Translations under genes and position numbers: made by a program
Shown here: positions 24,592-33,656 of the stretch, in pieces
How positions within the stretch are numbered: the first letter of the stretch is position 1
Layout: every line of letters begins with the position of its first letter
Notes under the pieces: model-generated
What the model was told of the DNA's origin: nothing
Databases searched by the model: none
The model's input: the letters and a program-made list of their open reading frames with translations, nothing else
Origin: Pontibacter sp. FD36
GTDB taxonomy: Bacteria; Bacteroidota; Bacteroidia; Cytophagales; Hymenobacteraceae
Length of the DNA: 64,000 bases
Reading direction: 5' to 3'
NCBI RefSeq assembly: GCF_015686655.1
Contig: NZ_JADPMP010000005.1
Location: forward strand, 1-64,000

Positions 24592-25333
24592 CAGACAGCA
24601 GCATGAGTCAGGCAGAAAGCACTTTGCCGTCCTGATTGACCCCGATAACCTGGACGAAGCTTCCTGCCTGAACCTGCTCTCTCTGAGCGAAACACACCAA
24701 GTAGATTTTTTCTTTGTAGGCGGCAGCCTCATCACCACCGATAATCAGGCCGCCATCATCAAACTTATCAAAGAGAACAGTTCTATACCTGTCATTCTCT
24801 TCCCGAGCAACAGCCTGCACATCGACAAGCAAGCCGACGGCATTTTGCTACTGTCCCTTATTTCCGGCCGCAACCCAGACTTTTTGATCGGCCAGCATGT
24901 GCTTTCGGCTCCCATTCTCAAAGCCAGCGAGCTACAGGTATACCCCACCGGCTACATGCTCGTAGACACTGGCCGTCAAACCACTGCTTCTTACATGAGT
25001 GGCACCACCCCTATACCTTATGACAAGCCAGCTATTGCCGCCTGCACTGCCATGGCCGGCGAGCTGCTGGGCCTGCGCTACATCTACCTCGACGGAGGCA
25101 GCGGCGCTATGCAGCCTATCAGCGCAGACATGATTAAGGCGGTTCGCCAGTCGGTGGAGGTTCCAATAATAGTGGGAGGAGGCATCAATACGGCGGCTAA
25201 GGCAAAAGCAGCACTGGAGGCTGGCGCCGACGTCATTGTGGTAGGTAACCACATAGAAAAAAACCCCGGCTTTTTGGCCGAGGTTTCTCACACTATTGCT
25301 TCTTATAATCTAGCCTTAGATGTTCATCGCTGA
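24569..25333 (+). CDS. Geranylgeranylglyceryl / heptaprenylglyceryl phosphate synthase family (PcrB/GGGPS)
   Basis: A 254-residue TIM-barrel prenyltransferase that attaches a polyprenyl chain to glycerol-1-phosphate, the first step of archaeal-type ether lipids. Visible signatures: FAVLIDPDNL, FVGGSLIT, YMLVDTGRQTTASYMSG, RYIYLDGGSGA and PIIVGGGINTAAKA. Bacteroidota carry group II GGGPS enzymes active in vitro, but their in vivo product is unclear. ATG at 24569 is preferred over a TTG at 24545; either start overlaps the preceding gene. It also overlaps the convergent AraC gene by 18 bases. Confidence 0.9.
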   Translation: MPFNNLCNRQQHESGRKHFAVLIDPDNLDEASCLNLLSLSETHQVDFFFVGGSLITTDNQAAIIKLIKENSSIPVILFPSNSLHIDKQADGILLLSLISGRNPDFLIGQHVLSAPILKASELQVYPTGYMLVDTGRQTTASYMSGTTPIPYDKPAIAACTAMAGELLGLRYIYLDGGSGAMQPISADMIKAVRQSVEVPIIVGGGINTAAKAKAALEAGADVIVVGNHIEKNPGFLAEVSHTIASYNLALDVHR

Positions 25334-26239
25334 TTCACGACGGCGCATCTTACCGGCAGGTATACCAAACATCATCTTGAAGCGACGGCAGAAGTAAGCT
25401 GTATCTTTGTAGCCTACATCCTTACCGATTTCGCGAATGCTCTTCTTCGTCGTGCGAAGCAGGAACACAGCACGCTCCATGCGCTGGTACTCAATGTAAT
25501 CCTGAGGGTTGATGCCTGTCAGCATTTTGAAATACTGGCCTACATAATCTTCAGATACGTTGGCCACGTTAGAAAGCACTTTGTTAGACAGGTCGCCGCC
25601 CAGGTTCTCCTTGATGTAGTTGAACAGGTCGATGAGGCGAGGGTCTTTGAAGTAGGTGCTGTTCGTAGCAAGCTGCTCTACAAACATCTTGTTGCGCAGG
25701 ATGTGACGCACGATCTCTACCACGATGTTCTCGGTGTAGATGCTGATCAGACGCTCCTTGCCTGGCAGGTCCTGCATGCTTTCTTCCACTACCTTGATCA
25801 CCAGGTTAGCCAGCTTGTTGTTTCCTGAGATCAGGAAGGCAGGCAGGTCAAGTGATGCAAAGAAGTTAACTGAATCGAATACTTTTGCTTCGAAGCTCAC
25901 ATAGCTGTGGCTCTCTTCCGCGTCGCCGATCAGGTCGAGGTCGTTGTTGCTCTTAAAGAACTTCTCTCTGTTGGTGATCAGGTCATCGTTTGTAATGGAT
26001 CTGCCATCGCCGGAACCATAGGTTACCTTTGTGCTACGTCCACCCGGTATAAAGAGCAGTTCGCCCTCTTCTACCATCTGTTCCTCCTCACCAAAGAAAA
26101 TTGTACCTTTATGAAGCAGAATCAGGTTGTTGCCTACGTCGTAGTAGTTGCGTACCGAGAACGGCTGCTGCAACACCAGATTTTTCGCTTTAATGAACCG
26201 CACCCCAAGCGACTCAATAATCTTATTGTAATCTTCCAT
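25316..26239 (-). CDS. AraC-family transcriptional regulator
   Basis: A 307-residue regulator with a cupin-like N terminus (LLHKGTIFFGEEEQMVEEGELLF) and a C-terminal AraC helix-turn-helix pair (about 205-300; LSNVANVSEDYVGQYFKML and IREIGKDVGYKDTAYFCRRF). The ATG at 26239 is chosen over an upstream in-frame alternative start. Its 3' end overlaps the convergent GGGPS gene. It is closely similar in layout to conserved stand-alone AraC proteins of Cytophagales. The target and effector are unknown, though it sits next to acyl-CoA dehydrogenase. Confidence 0.85.
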   Translation of the reverse strand: MEDYNKIIESLGVRFIKAKNLVLQQPFSVRNYYDVGNNLILLHKGTIFFGEEEQMVEEGELLFIPGGRSTKVTYGSGDGRSITNDDLITNREKFFKSNNDLDLIGDAEESHSYVSFEAKVFDSVNFFASLDLPAFLISGNNKLANLVIKVVEESMQDLPGKERLISIYTENIVVEIVRHILRNKMFVEQLATNSTYFKDPRLIDLFNYIKENLGGDLSNKVLSNVANVSEDYVGQYFKMLTGINPQDYIEYQRMERAVFLLRTTKKSIREIGKDVGYKDTAYFCRRFKMMFGIPAGKMRRRESAMNI

Positions 26240-26397
26240 GTGTGTTACCAACTAACTTTTATACTATAAACCCTTTTATTTTGTCCTAAAGCTAGGCTAA
26301 TCTTTATAAAATTCAAAATATTTTAAATATTTAATTTTAATTCAATAAACCCTATCCTTAGCCTAAATAACACAATAACAAAGGTTTAAGTGCCAAA

Positions 26398-27537
26398 TTA
26401 CTTTAACAATTCTCTTGAAATTACTATTTTCTGGATCTCAGAAGTGCCTTCGTAGATTTGTGTGATTTTGGCATCGCGCATCAAACGCTCTACATGGTAC
26501 TCTTTCACGAAACCGTAACCGCCATGTACTTGCACTGCTTCTACCGTTGTGTCCATGGCTACTTTAGAAGCGAAAAGCTTCGCCATTGCACCGGACATGC
26601 CATAATCCTGATGCGTGTCTTTGTGGTAAGCGGCCTTCAAACACAGCATGCGGGCAGCTTCGATGTTCGTAGCCATGTCAGCCAGCTTGAACTGGATTGC
26701 CTGGTGCTTCGCAATCTCCACACCAAATGCCTTACGCTCCTTAGAGTACTTCACCGCCAGCTCGTATGCGCCAGAGGCTATACCTAACGCCTGTGCAGCT
26801 ATACCTATACGGCCACCTGCCAGAGTAGACATCGCAAACTTAAAGCCGAAGCCGTCTTCACCGATGCGGTTCTCCTTAGGTACTTTTACGTCAGTGAACA
26901 TCAAAGAGTGTGTATCAGAGCCACGGATACCCAGCTTGTTCTCTTTCGGACCAATCTGGAAACCTTCCATGCCACGCTCAACAATAAATGCGTTGATACC
27001 ACGGTGCTTCTTCTCTGGATCTGTCTGGGCAATCACCAGGTATACGGAGGCTGTGCTGCCGTTTGTGATCCAGTTTTTAGTGCCATTCAGCAGGTAATAG
27101 TCGCCTTTGTCTTCAGCGGTGGTGCGTTGTGACGTAGCGTCAGAACCAGCCTCCGGCTCAGAAAGGCAGAACGCGCCGATGATCTCGCCAGTCGCAAGCT
27201 TCGTCAGGTATTTCTGCTTTTGCTCTTCGTTACCATATTTCTCAAGGCCCCAGCATACAAGTGAGTTGTTCACCGACATTACTACGGAAGCAGAAGCATC
27301 CACTTTGGAGATCTCTTCCATAGCCAATACATAAGAGATGGTATCCATACCACCGCCGTTGTACTTCGGATCAACCATCATACCCAGGAAGCCAAGCTCT
27401 CCCATCTTCTTGATCTGCTCAGCCGGGAACTTCTGGTGCTCATCGCGCTCAATTACACCGGGCAGTAACTCTGTTTGTGCAAACTCACGGGCGGCAGCCT
27501 GCACTGCCAAATGTTCTTCAGTTAATTGAAAATTCAT
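26398..27537 (-). CDS. Acyl-CoA dehydrogenase (short-chain/butyryl type)
   Basis: An FAD enzyme that makes trans-2-enoyl-CoA in beta-oxidation and passes electrons to ETF. The length is 379 residues, the norm. Signatures: AFCLSEPEAGSDA, the C-terminal QVHGGYGFVKEYHVERLMRD and the catalytic glutamate in IYEGTSEIQ (E363). Position of the base in the YEGT motif is that of short/medium-chain enzymes. A -7-like TAGTTTTG lies on the minus strand at 27586-27579. The window also holds a thiolase and an EtfD-like pair that would complete the electron path. Confidence 0.93.
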   Translation of the reverse strand: MNFQLTEEHLAVQAAAREFAQTELLPGVIERDEHQKFPAEQIKKMGELGFLGMMVDPKYNGGGMDTISYVLAMEEISKVDASASVVMSVNNSLVCWGLEKYGNEEQKQKYLTKLATGEIIGAFCLSEPEAGSDATSQRTTAEDKGDYYLLNGTKNWITNGSTASVYLVIAQTDPEKKHRGINAFIVERGMEGFQIGPKENKLGIRGSDTHSLMFTDVKVPKENRIGEDGFGFKFAMSTLAGGRIGIAAQALGIASGAYELAVKYSKERKAFGVEIAKHQAIQFKLADMATNIEAARMLCLKAAYHKDTHQDYGMSGAMAKLFASKVAMDTTVEAVQVHGGYGFVKEYHVERLMRDAKITQIYEGTSEIQKIVISRELLK

Positions 27538-27649
27538 GCTTTTATATATAAAAGGACTGTAATTAATGGATTATAGTACAAAACTATGAAATTTGGTAAT
27601 ATTTGTATAACCCTCCTAACTAATATTTGTTAGGCAGTAGATAAATTCA

Positions 27650-27696
27650 GTGCAATAAAACAGAAACGCCATCTGCTCTGAAAGAACGGATGGCGT
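27650..27696 (-). terminator. Terminator of the Zn-peptidase gene
   Basis: ACGCCATC (27666-27673) pairs with GATGGCGT (27689-27696), followed on the minus strand by a T-rich tail. It lies 34 bases after the stop. Confidence 0.75.
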
Positions 27697-27729
27697 GTTA
27701 TCTGCTATCGAAGTTGCACCATGATCAGC

Positions 27730-28407
27730 TTAGTCCCGACGGCCCATAAGCAGTGACACATAGTAAAGCAGTGTAGCCAACGAGCCAAGTGCTGCGACCA
27801 CATAGGTCATGGCAGCCCACTTCAACGCGTCTTTCGACATGGCCAGCTCCTGCTGTGTTACAATATTGTTGGAGCTGATCCAGGCCAGCGCCCGCTTACT
27901 CGCATCAAACTCAACAGGCAGTGTTACAAAACTGAAAATGGTGGTCAAGCCAAACAGCGCCACACCAATCGCCAACGGCACAGGAGTAGTCTGCAGCATG
28001 AAAATACCGATCAGGATGATCCACTGCATGTAGCGTGAGGCAATGCTCAGCGCCGGCACCATGGCCGAGCGGAACTTTAGGAAGCTATACGCTCTGGCGT
28101 GCTGCACGGCGTGCCCGCATTCGTGCGCTGCCACAGCTGCCGCTGCCGCACTGCGTGCCTCGTACACATACTCGCTCAGGTTTACGGTCTTGTCAGCTGG
28201 GTTGTAGTGGTCCGTCAGGCGGCCAGCTACCGATATTACTTTTACATCATGTATGCCGTTATCGGCCAGCATCATTTCGGCAATCTCACGGCCGGTGTAG
28301 CCAGATTGCAACGGAATTTCGGAGTACTTCTTAAACTTGCTCTTCAGTCTCCAGCTTACCCACATGCTGAGGCCCATGAAGAGAATAACAATCACATATA
28401 TTCCCAT
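27730..28407 (-). CDS. YugP-like zinc metallopeptidase, membrane-bound
   Basis: A 225-residue integral membrane protein of the Zn_peptidase_2 (YugP) family. The zinc site is AAHECGHAVQHARAY, about residues 93-107, and the usual GYTGREIAEMMLADNGI block precedes it. It has an N-terminal helix and three more hydrophobic segments (about 113-136, 140-165 and 200-220). Substrates are unknown across the family. It starts 15 bases after the rfaE2 stop, so the genes 27730-29938 probably form one unit. Confidence 0.88.
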   Translation of the reverse strand: MGIYVIVILFMGLSMWVSWRLKSKFKKYSEIPLQSGYTGREIAEMMLADNGIHDVKVISVAGRLTDHYNPADKTVNLSEYVYEARSAAAAAVAAHECGHAVQHARAYSFLKFRSAMVPALSIASRYMQWIILIGIFMLQTTPVPLAIGVALFGLTTIFSFVTLPVEFDASKRALAWISSNNIVTQQELAMSKDALKWAAMTYVVAALGSLATLLYYVSLLMGRRD

Positions 28408-28422
28408 TGGTCTATTTTAACT

Positions 28423-28911
28423 TTATGAACTTTGTTGGTTTTCTATTTTTCTAACAATGTTTGTGGTGGAGTAGCCTTTCACGAGCGGCACGGTTTTCAC
28501 CTCGCCCCCACGTGCTGTAACGACATCCTGCCCCACAATATTTTCGATGGTGTAATCATCGCCCTTCACCAGTATGTCCGGCTGCACAGCCTTGATCAGT
28601 TCGAGCGGTGTATCTTCATCGAAGAATACTACGGCATCCACAAACAAAAGGGATGCCATGACGCGAGCACGTGACATTTCGTCCTGAAGTGGGCGGCTTG
28701 GACCTTTTATACGGCTTATTGACGCATCTGTGTTAAGACCAAGCACCAATTTATCGCCAAGTTGTCGTGCTTTTTCGAGGTAGTCGACGTGTCCGAGATG
28801 CAGGATATCGAAGCAGCCGTTGGTAAAAACAATCTGCTGCCCCTCACTGCGCCATGCCTGCACAAGCTCCTGCAGGTCAGGCAAGGATAGGATTTTATCT
28901 TTCGAATTCAT
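28423..28911 (-). CDS. rfaE2: D-glycero-beta-D-manno-heptose 1-phosphate adenylyltransferase
   Basis: A nucleotidyltransferase that makes ADP-heptose precursor for lipopolysaccharide core. The 162 residues correspond to the C-terminal half of E. coli HldE. It has the nucleotide-binding motif TNGCFDILHLGHVDYL (HxGH) and the family sequence VKGDDYTIENIVG. The separate kinase half is not in this window. It overlaps the upstream flippase-like gene by 17 bases. Confidence 0.9.
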   Translation of the reverse strand: MNSKDKILSLPDLQELVQAWRSEGQQIVFTNGCFDILHLGHVDYLEKARQLGDKLVLGLNTDASISRIKGPSRPLQDEMSRARVMASLLFVDAVVFFDEDTPLELIKAVQPDILVKGDDYTIENIVGQDVVTARGGEVKTVPLVKGYSTTNIVRKIENQQSS

Positions 28912-29938
28912 GTATAGGTGGGTTTGCCTGCGTGTGCTCTTCCACTGCGGCAGGCTTATGCAACATTCCTGCTATAAAGCTAAACACTCCCATGGCAACT
29001 ACCAAAAGCGTTTGCGAAGTATGGGCCACTAAGGCGTAGGCCATCCCAGCCTCTTTGGGTATACCGTAGAGCAGTAGCACGGTCTGTACCAGCAGGTGGT
29101 ATACCCCTACTCCCCCCTGCACAGGCGCCGCCATACCTAAAGTACCGATCACGAGCACCGACAGGCCGGCTACTGGCGTCAGGCCGGAAGTGGCAGGTAT
29201 AGCATAGAACACCACAAGGCTCATGCCATAGTACATGGCCCACACAAACAGGGTATGCCCCCAAAAGGCGGCCTGGTTTTCAATTTTAGTGATGCTGAAT
29301 ACGCCCTGCAGCATCCCGCGCACGAAGGTCACCGCTTTTTTGAAAAAGGCGTTCTGACGCAGCTTGTTCAGGTATAGCAACACCAGCACCAGAAACACGG
29401 CGCCAACTACCATTAGCAGCACAACCAGCAGGTATAGCGACCCGAAGCTTTGCTCCAGGCTGGCGTACTTATCTGTGAAAAGACCAAAAAGAAAATCGCG
29501 GAGGCGGTTTACCTCCAGCATAAAGGTGAGCCCCAGAAACAGAAGCAGCATGACCATGTCGATGATGCGCTCTGCGATGACTGTGCCAAAGGCTGTATTG
29601 ACAGGGATGCCATTGCTGCGACGGAGCATGCTGCAGCGCACTACCTCTCCCATGCGGGGCAGCACGAGGTTAGCCAGGTAGCCTACCATCATGGCATTGT
29701 AGGTATTTTTAAAGGAGGGGGTATAGCCTGTCGGCCGTATTTGCATGTGCCAGCGGTATGCCCGGCTCAGGTAAGCTGCGATGCCCATCAGGACTGACAG
29801 CACCAGCCACCCATAACTGATATTCTGCAACTCTGCCCATAGTTTTTCGAAGTCAAGCTCTTTGAGGGCATACCACATCAGAAATGCAGAAAGCCCCAGA
29901 AGCAGGCTGTACTTCAGTAAAGAGAGCAGTTTTCTCAT
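28895..29938 (-). CDS. Lysylphosphatidylglycerol synthase TM-domain / UPF0104 flippase-like protein
   Basis: A 347-residue polytopic membrane protein with about eight hydrophobic segments, related to the membrane half of MprF and to AglD-type proteins. Family landmarks include LANLVLPRMGEVVRCSMLRR and GMAAPVQGGVGVYHLLVQ. Members have been linked to lipid flipping or to isoprenoid-linked sugar transfer. It lacks the soluble lysyltransferase domain. Overlap with rfaE2 suggests an envelope role. Confidence 0.85.
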   Translation of the reverse strand: MRKLLSLLKYSLLLGLSAFLMWYALKELDFEKLWAELQNISYGWLVLSVLMGIAAYLSRAYRWHMQIRPTGYTPSFKNTYNAMMVGYLANLVLPRMGEVVRCSMLRRSNGIPVNTAFGTVIAERIIDMVMLLLFLGLTFMLEVNRLRDFLFGLFTDKYASLEQSFGSLYLLVVLLMVVGAVFLVLVLLYLNKLRQNAFFKKAVTFVRGMLQGVFSITKIENQAAFWGHTLFVWAMYYGMSLVVFYAIPATSGLTPVAGLSVLVIGTLGMAAPVQGGVGVYHLLVQTVLLLYGIPKEAGMAYALVAHTSQTLLVVAMGVFSFIAGMLHKPAAVEEHTQANPPIHEFER

Positions 29939-29947
29939 GCAATGGCG

Positions 29948-30295
29948 TTACACCAGTCGGTTGTGCTGATCCGGGAACACGAGCGTCGGCTGGTGGTTCT
30001 TTGCGTCTTCGAACTTGATGGAGCAGTAAGAGATCACGATCACGATGTCACCTACCTGCACTTTGCGAGCGGCCGGACCGTTCAGGCATACCGTGCCGGT
30101 ACCGCGCTCACCCTTAATTACATAAGTCTCGAAGCGCTCTCCGTTGTTGATGTTGACGATCTGTACTTTCTCATTCTCCACCACGTTGGCGGCATCCATC
30201 AGGTCTTCATCAATGGTGATGCTTCCCACATAGTGCAACTCAGCCTGTGTAACCCGGCAACGGTGAATTTTGGATTTTAAAACCTCAATATACAT
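29948..30295 (-). CDS. panD: Aspartate 1-decarboxylase
   Basis: A pyruvoyl enzyme that converts L-aspartate to beta-alanine for pantothenate. The 115-residue proenzyme has the self-cleavage site between G24 and S25 (HYVGSITID); S25 becomes the pyruvoyl group. Other family sequence: [13 protein letters not shown]. It lies 97 bases downstream of panC on the same strand, and panC joins its product to pantoate. Confidence 0.95.
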   Translation of the reverse strand: MYIEVLKSKIHRCRVTQAELHYVGSITIDEDLMDAANVVENEKVQIVNINNGERFETYVIKGERGTGTVCLNGPAARKVQVGDIVIVISYCSIKFEDAKNHQPTLVFPDQHNRLV

Positions 30296-30392
30296 GGTTT
30301 ATTTCTGTAATAGGCCGCAAAGTTATGCATTTAGCTGCAGATAAACTACCAGCGTCTTAGCATCTTCTTAAGCCTTTACAATCCCAAACAAA

Positions 30393-31247
30393 TCAGCCCT
30401 CCTTTAGATTCACGAGCATGTTGTCGATCAGCCGCACCTCCCCCACAAAAGCGGCAATGCAAAGCGCCACTTCTTCTTGACCGCTTATGTCCTGGAGCGG
30501 CTGCAGGGTAAGACTGTCCACTATTTCGAAGTACTCCAGCTCAAGCTCTTCTACCTGCTGCAGCTGGTGCGCTACCTCGCTCCTGATGACTGCCACTGGC
30601 TTCTGCTTCAGATCGGCTGCGGCCATTTGCAGTGCTTTGTAAAGCTGCGGTGCCTGTTGGCGTTGGGTATCGCTCAGGCGCTTGTTGCGTGAGGACATGG
30701 CCAATCCGTCGGCTTCGCGCACGGTCGGATAGCACACCAGCTCCAGGTCAAAGCTCAGGGCACGCACCAGCTGTCGCACAATGGCCACCTGCTGCAAATC
30801 CTTTTGCCCGAAATACGCCTTGTGTGGCTGCACGATATGGAAAAGTTTGCTTACCACAGTCGCCACTCCGTTGAAGTGCCCCGGGCGATGTGCGCCCTCC
30901 ATCACCGCTTCGAGTATTCCGAAACTAAACTGCAGCACAGACTGTTGTGGATATATCTCCTCCGCACTGGGGGCGAACAGGTAGTCGCAGCCAACGCTTT
31001 GCAGCAGGCTGATATCCTGCTCGAGTGTGCGGGGGTATAGCTTATAATCAGAGGCGCTATTGAATTGAGTCGGATTCACAAACACACTACAGATCGTCAC
31101 GTCATTCTCGCGTGCCGAGGCGCGCAACAGCTGCAGGTGCCCTTCGTGCAGGGCGCCCATGGTAGGCACAAAACCAATGCGCTTGCCGCCGCAACGCAGC
31201 GCCGCCACAGTGGCCCTAAGGGCTGACACCTGCTCTATAACTTCCAT
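30393..31247 (-). CDS. panC: Pantoate--beta-alanine ligase
   Basis: Joins pantoate and beta-alanine with ATP to give pantothenate. Length 284 residues, normal. It has the nucleotidyltransferase motifs VPTMGALHEGHLQLLR (HxGH) and AMSSRNKRLS (KMSKS-like), plus RPGHFNGVATVVSKLF. It is paired with panD; the pantothenate kinase coaX lies elsewhere in the window (55884-56603). It is divergent from the glycogen-synthase-like gene. Confidence 0.95.
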   Translation of the reverse strand: MEVIEQVSALRATVAALRCGGKRIGFVPTMGALHEGHLQLLRASARENDVTICSVFVNPTQFNSASDYKLYPRTLEQDISLLQSVGCDYLFAPSAEEIYPQQSVLQFSFGILEAVMEGAHRPGHFNGVATVVSKLFHIVQPHKAYFGQKDLQQVAIVRQLVRALSFDLELVCYPTVREADGLAMSSRNKRLSDTQRQQAPQLYKALQMAAADLKQKPVAVIRSEVAHQLQQVEELELEYFEIVDSLTLQPLQDISGQEEVALCIAAFVGEVRLIDNMLVNLKEG

Positions 31248-31309
31248 ATTAATAGGTATAAATGATGCAATTGCTGAAAGCCGGCAAAAGTAGGTTATAG
31301 AACATTAAA

Positions 31310-31340
31310 TTGAAAATTAGAATAAAAAATACTAATTTTG
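31310..31340 (+). promoter_or_regulatory. Bacteroidota-type promoter upstream of the glycogen-synthase-like gene
   Basis: TTG at 31310-31312, 20 bases, then TAATTTTG at 31333-31340, 43 bases before the ATG at 31384. Confidence 0.6.
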
Positions 31341-31383
31341 CACGTCCCATTACTGTTGCTTATTAAATTTTAATTACATACTC

Positions 31384-32199
31384 ATGTCTAAATTGCGAAT
31401 CCTGTACGCCGCCACCGAAATCCTTCCTTTCCTTCAAACCACTAAAGTAGCAGAATTTCTGAACACGCTACCGCAGAGTATGCAGGAGAGAGGTATGGAG
31501 ATCCGCATCTTTGTACCCAAGTTCGGTATAATAAACGAGCGTAAAAACCGTTTGCATGAGGTAGTTCGCCTGTCAGGCATCAACATCGCCGTGGGTGATG
31601 ACGAGAAGCCGCTTGTTATTAAGGTAGCCTCTATCCCAAATGCCAAGCTGCAGGTATATTTTATCGATAACGAAGACTATTTCCAGCGCAAGTCCGTTTT
31701 TGTGGATAAGAACAACAACTTCCACCAGGACAATGACGAGCGTGCCATCTTCTTCTGCAAGGGTGTACTCGAAACAGTGAAGAAACTGGGCTGGCAGCCG
31801 GATATCGTACATTGCAACGACTGGATGACCGGTCTGATTCCAATGTACCTGAAAACTACTTACAAGAAAGACCCGATCTTTAAGGATTCGAAGTCTATCT
31901 TTACGGTTTACAACCACGAGTACAAGCACAAGTTTAACGGCGACCTGCTCGAGAAAGTAAAAATGCTTGATATCGATGACAGCATGCTGGCCTCTTTGCA
32001 GGAAGCGGACCTGGACAGCTTTATCAAGGTTGGCATGGAGTACGCTGACTCTGTGATCAAGACAAATGAGAACTTCGGCGAAAACATCAGCGCCCTGTTC
32101 AATGAATTTGTTGAGACAAACAAGAACATCAATACCATTAGTGCCGACGACAACCTGTGTGATTCATACTTCAACCTATATAATGAACTCAGCCGTTAG
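31384..32199 (+). CDS. Half-length glycogen/starch-synthase-like protein (GT5 domain only)
   Basis: A 271-residue protein covering only the N-terminal Rossmann half of GT5 synthases (KLRILYAATEILPF, GWQPDIVHCNDWMTGLIPMYL, IFTVYNHEYKHKF). The C-terminal donor-binding half is missing, and the KTGGL loop that binds ADP-glucose is replaced by QTTKV. It is therefore unlikely to be a normal glycogen synthase. Short proteins of this type beside panC recur in Bacteroidota, as I recall. It overlaps the downstream DUF4270 gene by 17 bases, so the two are probably linked in function. Confidence 0.8.
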   Translation: MSKLRILYAATEILPFLQTTKVAEFLNTLPQSMQERGMEIRIFVPKFGIINERKNRLHEVVRLSGINIAVGDDEKPLVIKVASIPNAKLQVYFIDNEDYFQRKSVFVDKNNNFHQDNDERAIFFCKGVLETVKKLGWQPDIVHCNDWMTGLIPMYLKTTYKKDPIFKDSKSIFTVYNHEYKHKFNGDLLEKVKMLDIDDSMLASLQEADLDSFIKVGMEYADSVIKTNENFGENISALFNEFVETNKNINTISADDNLCDSYFNLYNELSR

Positions 32200-33562
32200 G
32201 AGATTACTCTTATTCTTCTTTTCATTTGCCGCTCTTACAGCCTGCGAAGACCCAAAAGACATCGGACTCGAACTACAGGACGAAAACCTGATAGGTACCG
32301 AGTTTACTGATACCCTTACTATCCGGACCGGAACTGTGTTTCAGGGGGACTCGATCCTTTCGTTCCGTTCACAGCCGCCTTTGCTAGGCCAGTATGTGGA
32401 TCCGGTGTTGGGTAAGGTGCGTGCCAGCACAATCACGGAGGTGGCAATCAACGGTACCGGCTTAAACTTCGGCGCAGGTGCCAGAGCAGACTCGCTGGTA
32501 CTTACACTTGACTATTCGTTTAAGTATGCGGACACCCTGAAGACGATGCAGGTAAATGTGCATCGTGTGACAGGTGCTTTTGACGAGAGAACCTCTTACT
32601 TCACCAACACTCCTTTTGCTTACGACTCTAACCCCGTTGGTTCGAAAGCTTTTCTGCCTCGCATAGATACAGAAAGGGCGGAGAATGTGACGACAAAGAA
32701 GACGAGACTGCTGAAGATAAAACTGAGTAGCGAGCTGGCAAACGAGTTTATGGCCCAGTCAGGCCAGGCGGGTTTAGCAGACCAGGCCGGTTTCTCTAAC
32801 TTTTTCAGAGGTCTTGCACTAACAGTGCCTGAAGGCGAGAATGCAAGCATAGTAGGTCTGACACTGGGTAGCACTAATACGAGCCTGACACTGCACTATA
32901 CCACAGCCGAAGGCACTGCCAGACAGCATAACTTTTTGCTGGGCGCAGGCAATTACTTTACTCAGATATCATCTGACCGCACAGGCACTGCCGTTGCTGA
33001 GCTGCAGTCGAATGGGGACTTTGTACCTGCCAGCGAAACAGGCGGAGATTCTTATATACAGGCGGGCACGCAACTGCTTAGTAAGATCACAATCCCTCAC
33101 CTGGAAAAATTCAAGGATATCCCAGGCACCCTGATCATCAACCGGGCCGAGCTGATCATACCTGTGAAAGCGGCTTCTTCGGAGAACAACCTGCCGAGAC
33201 CTCCTCAATTGGCTTTGTATGAAACCAACAATGCCAACCAGTTTTTGCGAGACATAACAGGTACTGTACGTGCGGTGCAGCAGGATGGTGTCAATCCACT
33301 GGATACCCGAGTGCCAGCTTTGGTGGTTAGTAGCCGCAAGAATGGCGTCGATTATTATACCCTGAATGTGACCAGTTACCTGCAGGGTGTGATGATGGGC
33401 CTGAAGCAAAACAACGGATTGATGCTGGGCGCTGTCGCGGCTGCTTCGCAGTCAGACGGAACCGTATCTATTCGTCCGGAAACGCGTCCTTACCGTGCCA
33501 TTGTGACAAACAATGAAGCAAACCCAGTAAGGCTCCTGATATACTATTCGAAGCTACAATAG
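32183..33562 (+). CDS. DUF4270 lipoprotein
   Basis: A 459-residue exported lipoprotein (signal ending FSFAALTAC, C21) followed by EDPKDIGLELQDENLIG, which is typical of the Bacteroidota-only DUF4270 family. The body is beta-rich and ends with the family-like RPYRAIVTNNEANPVRLLIYYSK. The ATG at 32183 inside the preceding gene is chosen because it places the signal peptide first; the frame is open upstream to 32066. The function is unknown; its location between the GT5-like gene and glmS suggests a cell-surface role. Confidence 0.83.
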   Translation: MNSAVRRLLLFFFSFAALTACEDPKDIGLELQDENLIGTEFTDTLTIRTGTVFQGDSILSFRSQPPLLGQYVDPVLGKVRASTITEVAINGTGLNFGAGARADSLVLTLDYSFKYADTLKTMQVNVHRVTGAFDERTSYFTNTPFAYDSNPVGSKAFLPRIDTERAENVTTKKTRLLKIKLSSELANEFMAQSGQAGLADQAGFSNFFRGLALTVPEGENASIVGLTLGSTNTSLTLHYTTAEGTARQHNFLLGAGNYFTQISSDRTGTAVAELQSNGDFVPASETGGDSYIQAGTQLLSKITIPHLEKFKDIPGTLIINRAELIIPVKAASSENNLPRPPQLALYETNNANQFLRDITGTVRAVQQDGVNPLDTRVPALVVSSRKNGVDYYTLNVTSYLQGVMMGLKQNNGLMLGAVAAASQSDGTVSIRPETRPYRAIVTNNEANPVRLLIYYSKLQ

Positions 33563-33605
33563 TATCGCGCAAATATTAAGCAGATACTTTATACATTATA
33601 AAGAA

Positions 33606-33638
33606 AAAGGTACCTTTGCAGGTACCTTTATTTTTTTT
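33606..33638 (+). terminator. Terminator between the DUF4270 gene and glmS
   Basis: AAAGGTACC (33606-33614) pairs with GGTACCTTT (33621-33629), followed by a run of eight Ts. The T run ends about 19 bases before the glmS ATG, leaving no room for a separate promoter downstream of it. Confidence 0.9.
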
Positions 33639-33656
33639 ACTGAAACTTAATACTAT

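Noticed and set aside
32066..32182. Extended N terminus of the DUF4270 protein inside the GT5-like gene
   Set aside because: The extra residues are an out-of-frame reading of the upstream gene, and a clean lipoprotein signal begins at 32183.
33563..33656. glmS ribozyme in the glmS leader
   Set aside because: The leader is under 100 bases and contains only a simple terminator hairpin; no ribozyme pseudoknot elements are visible.
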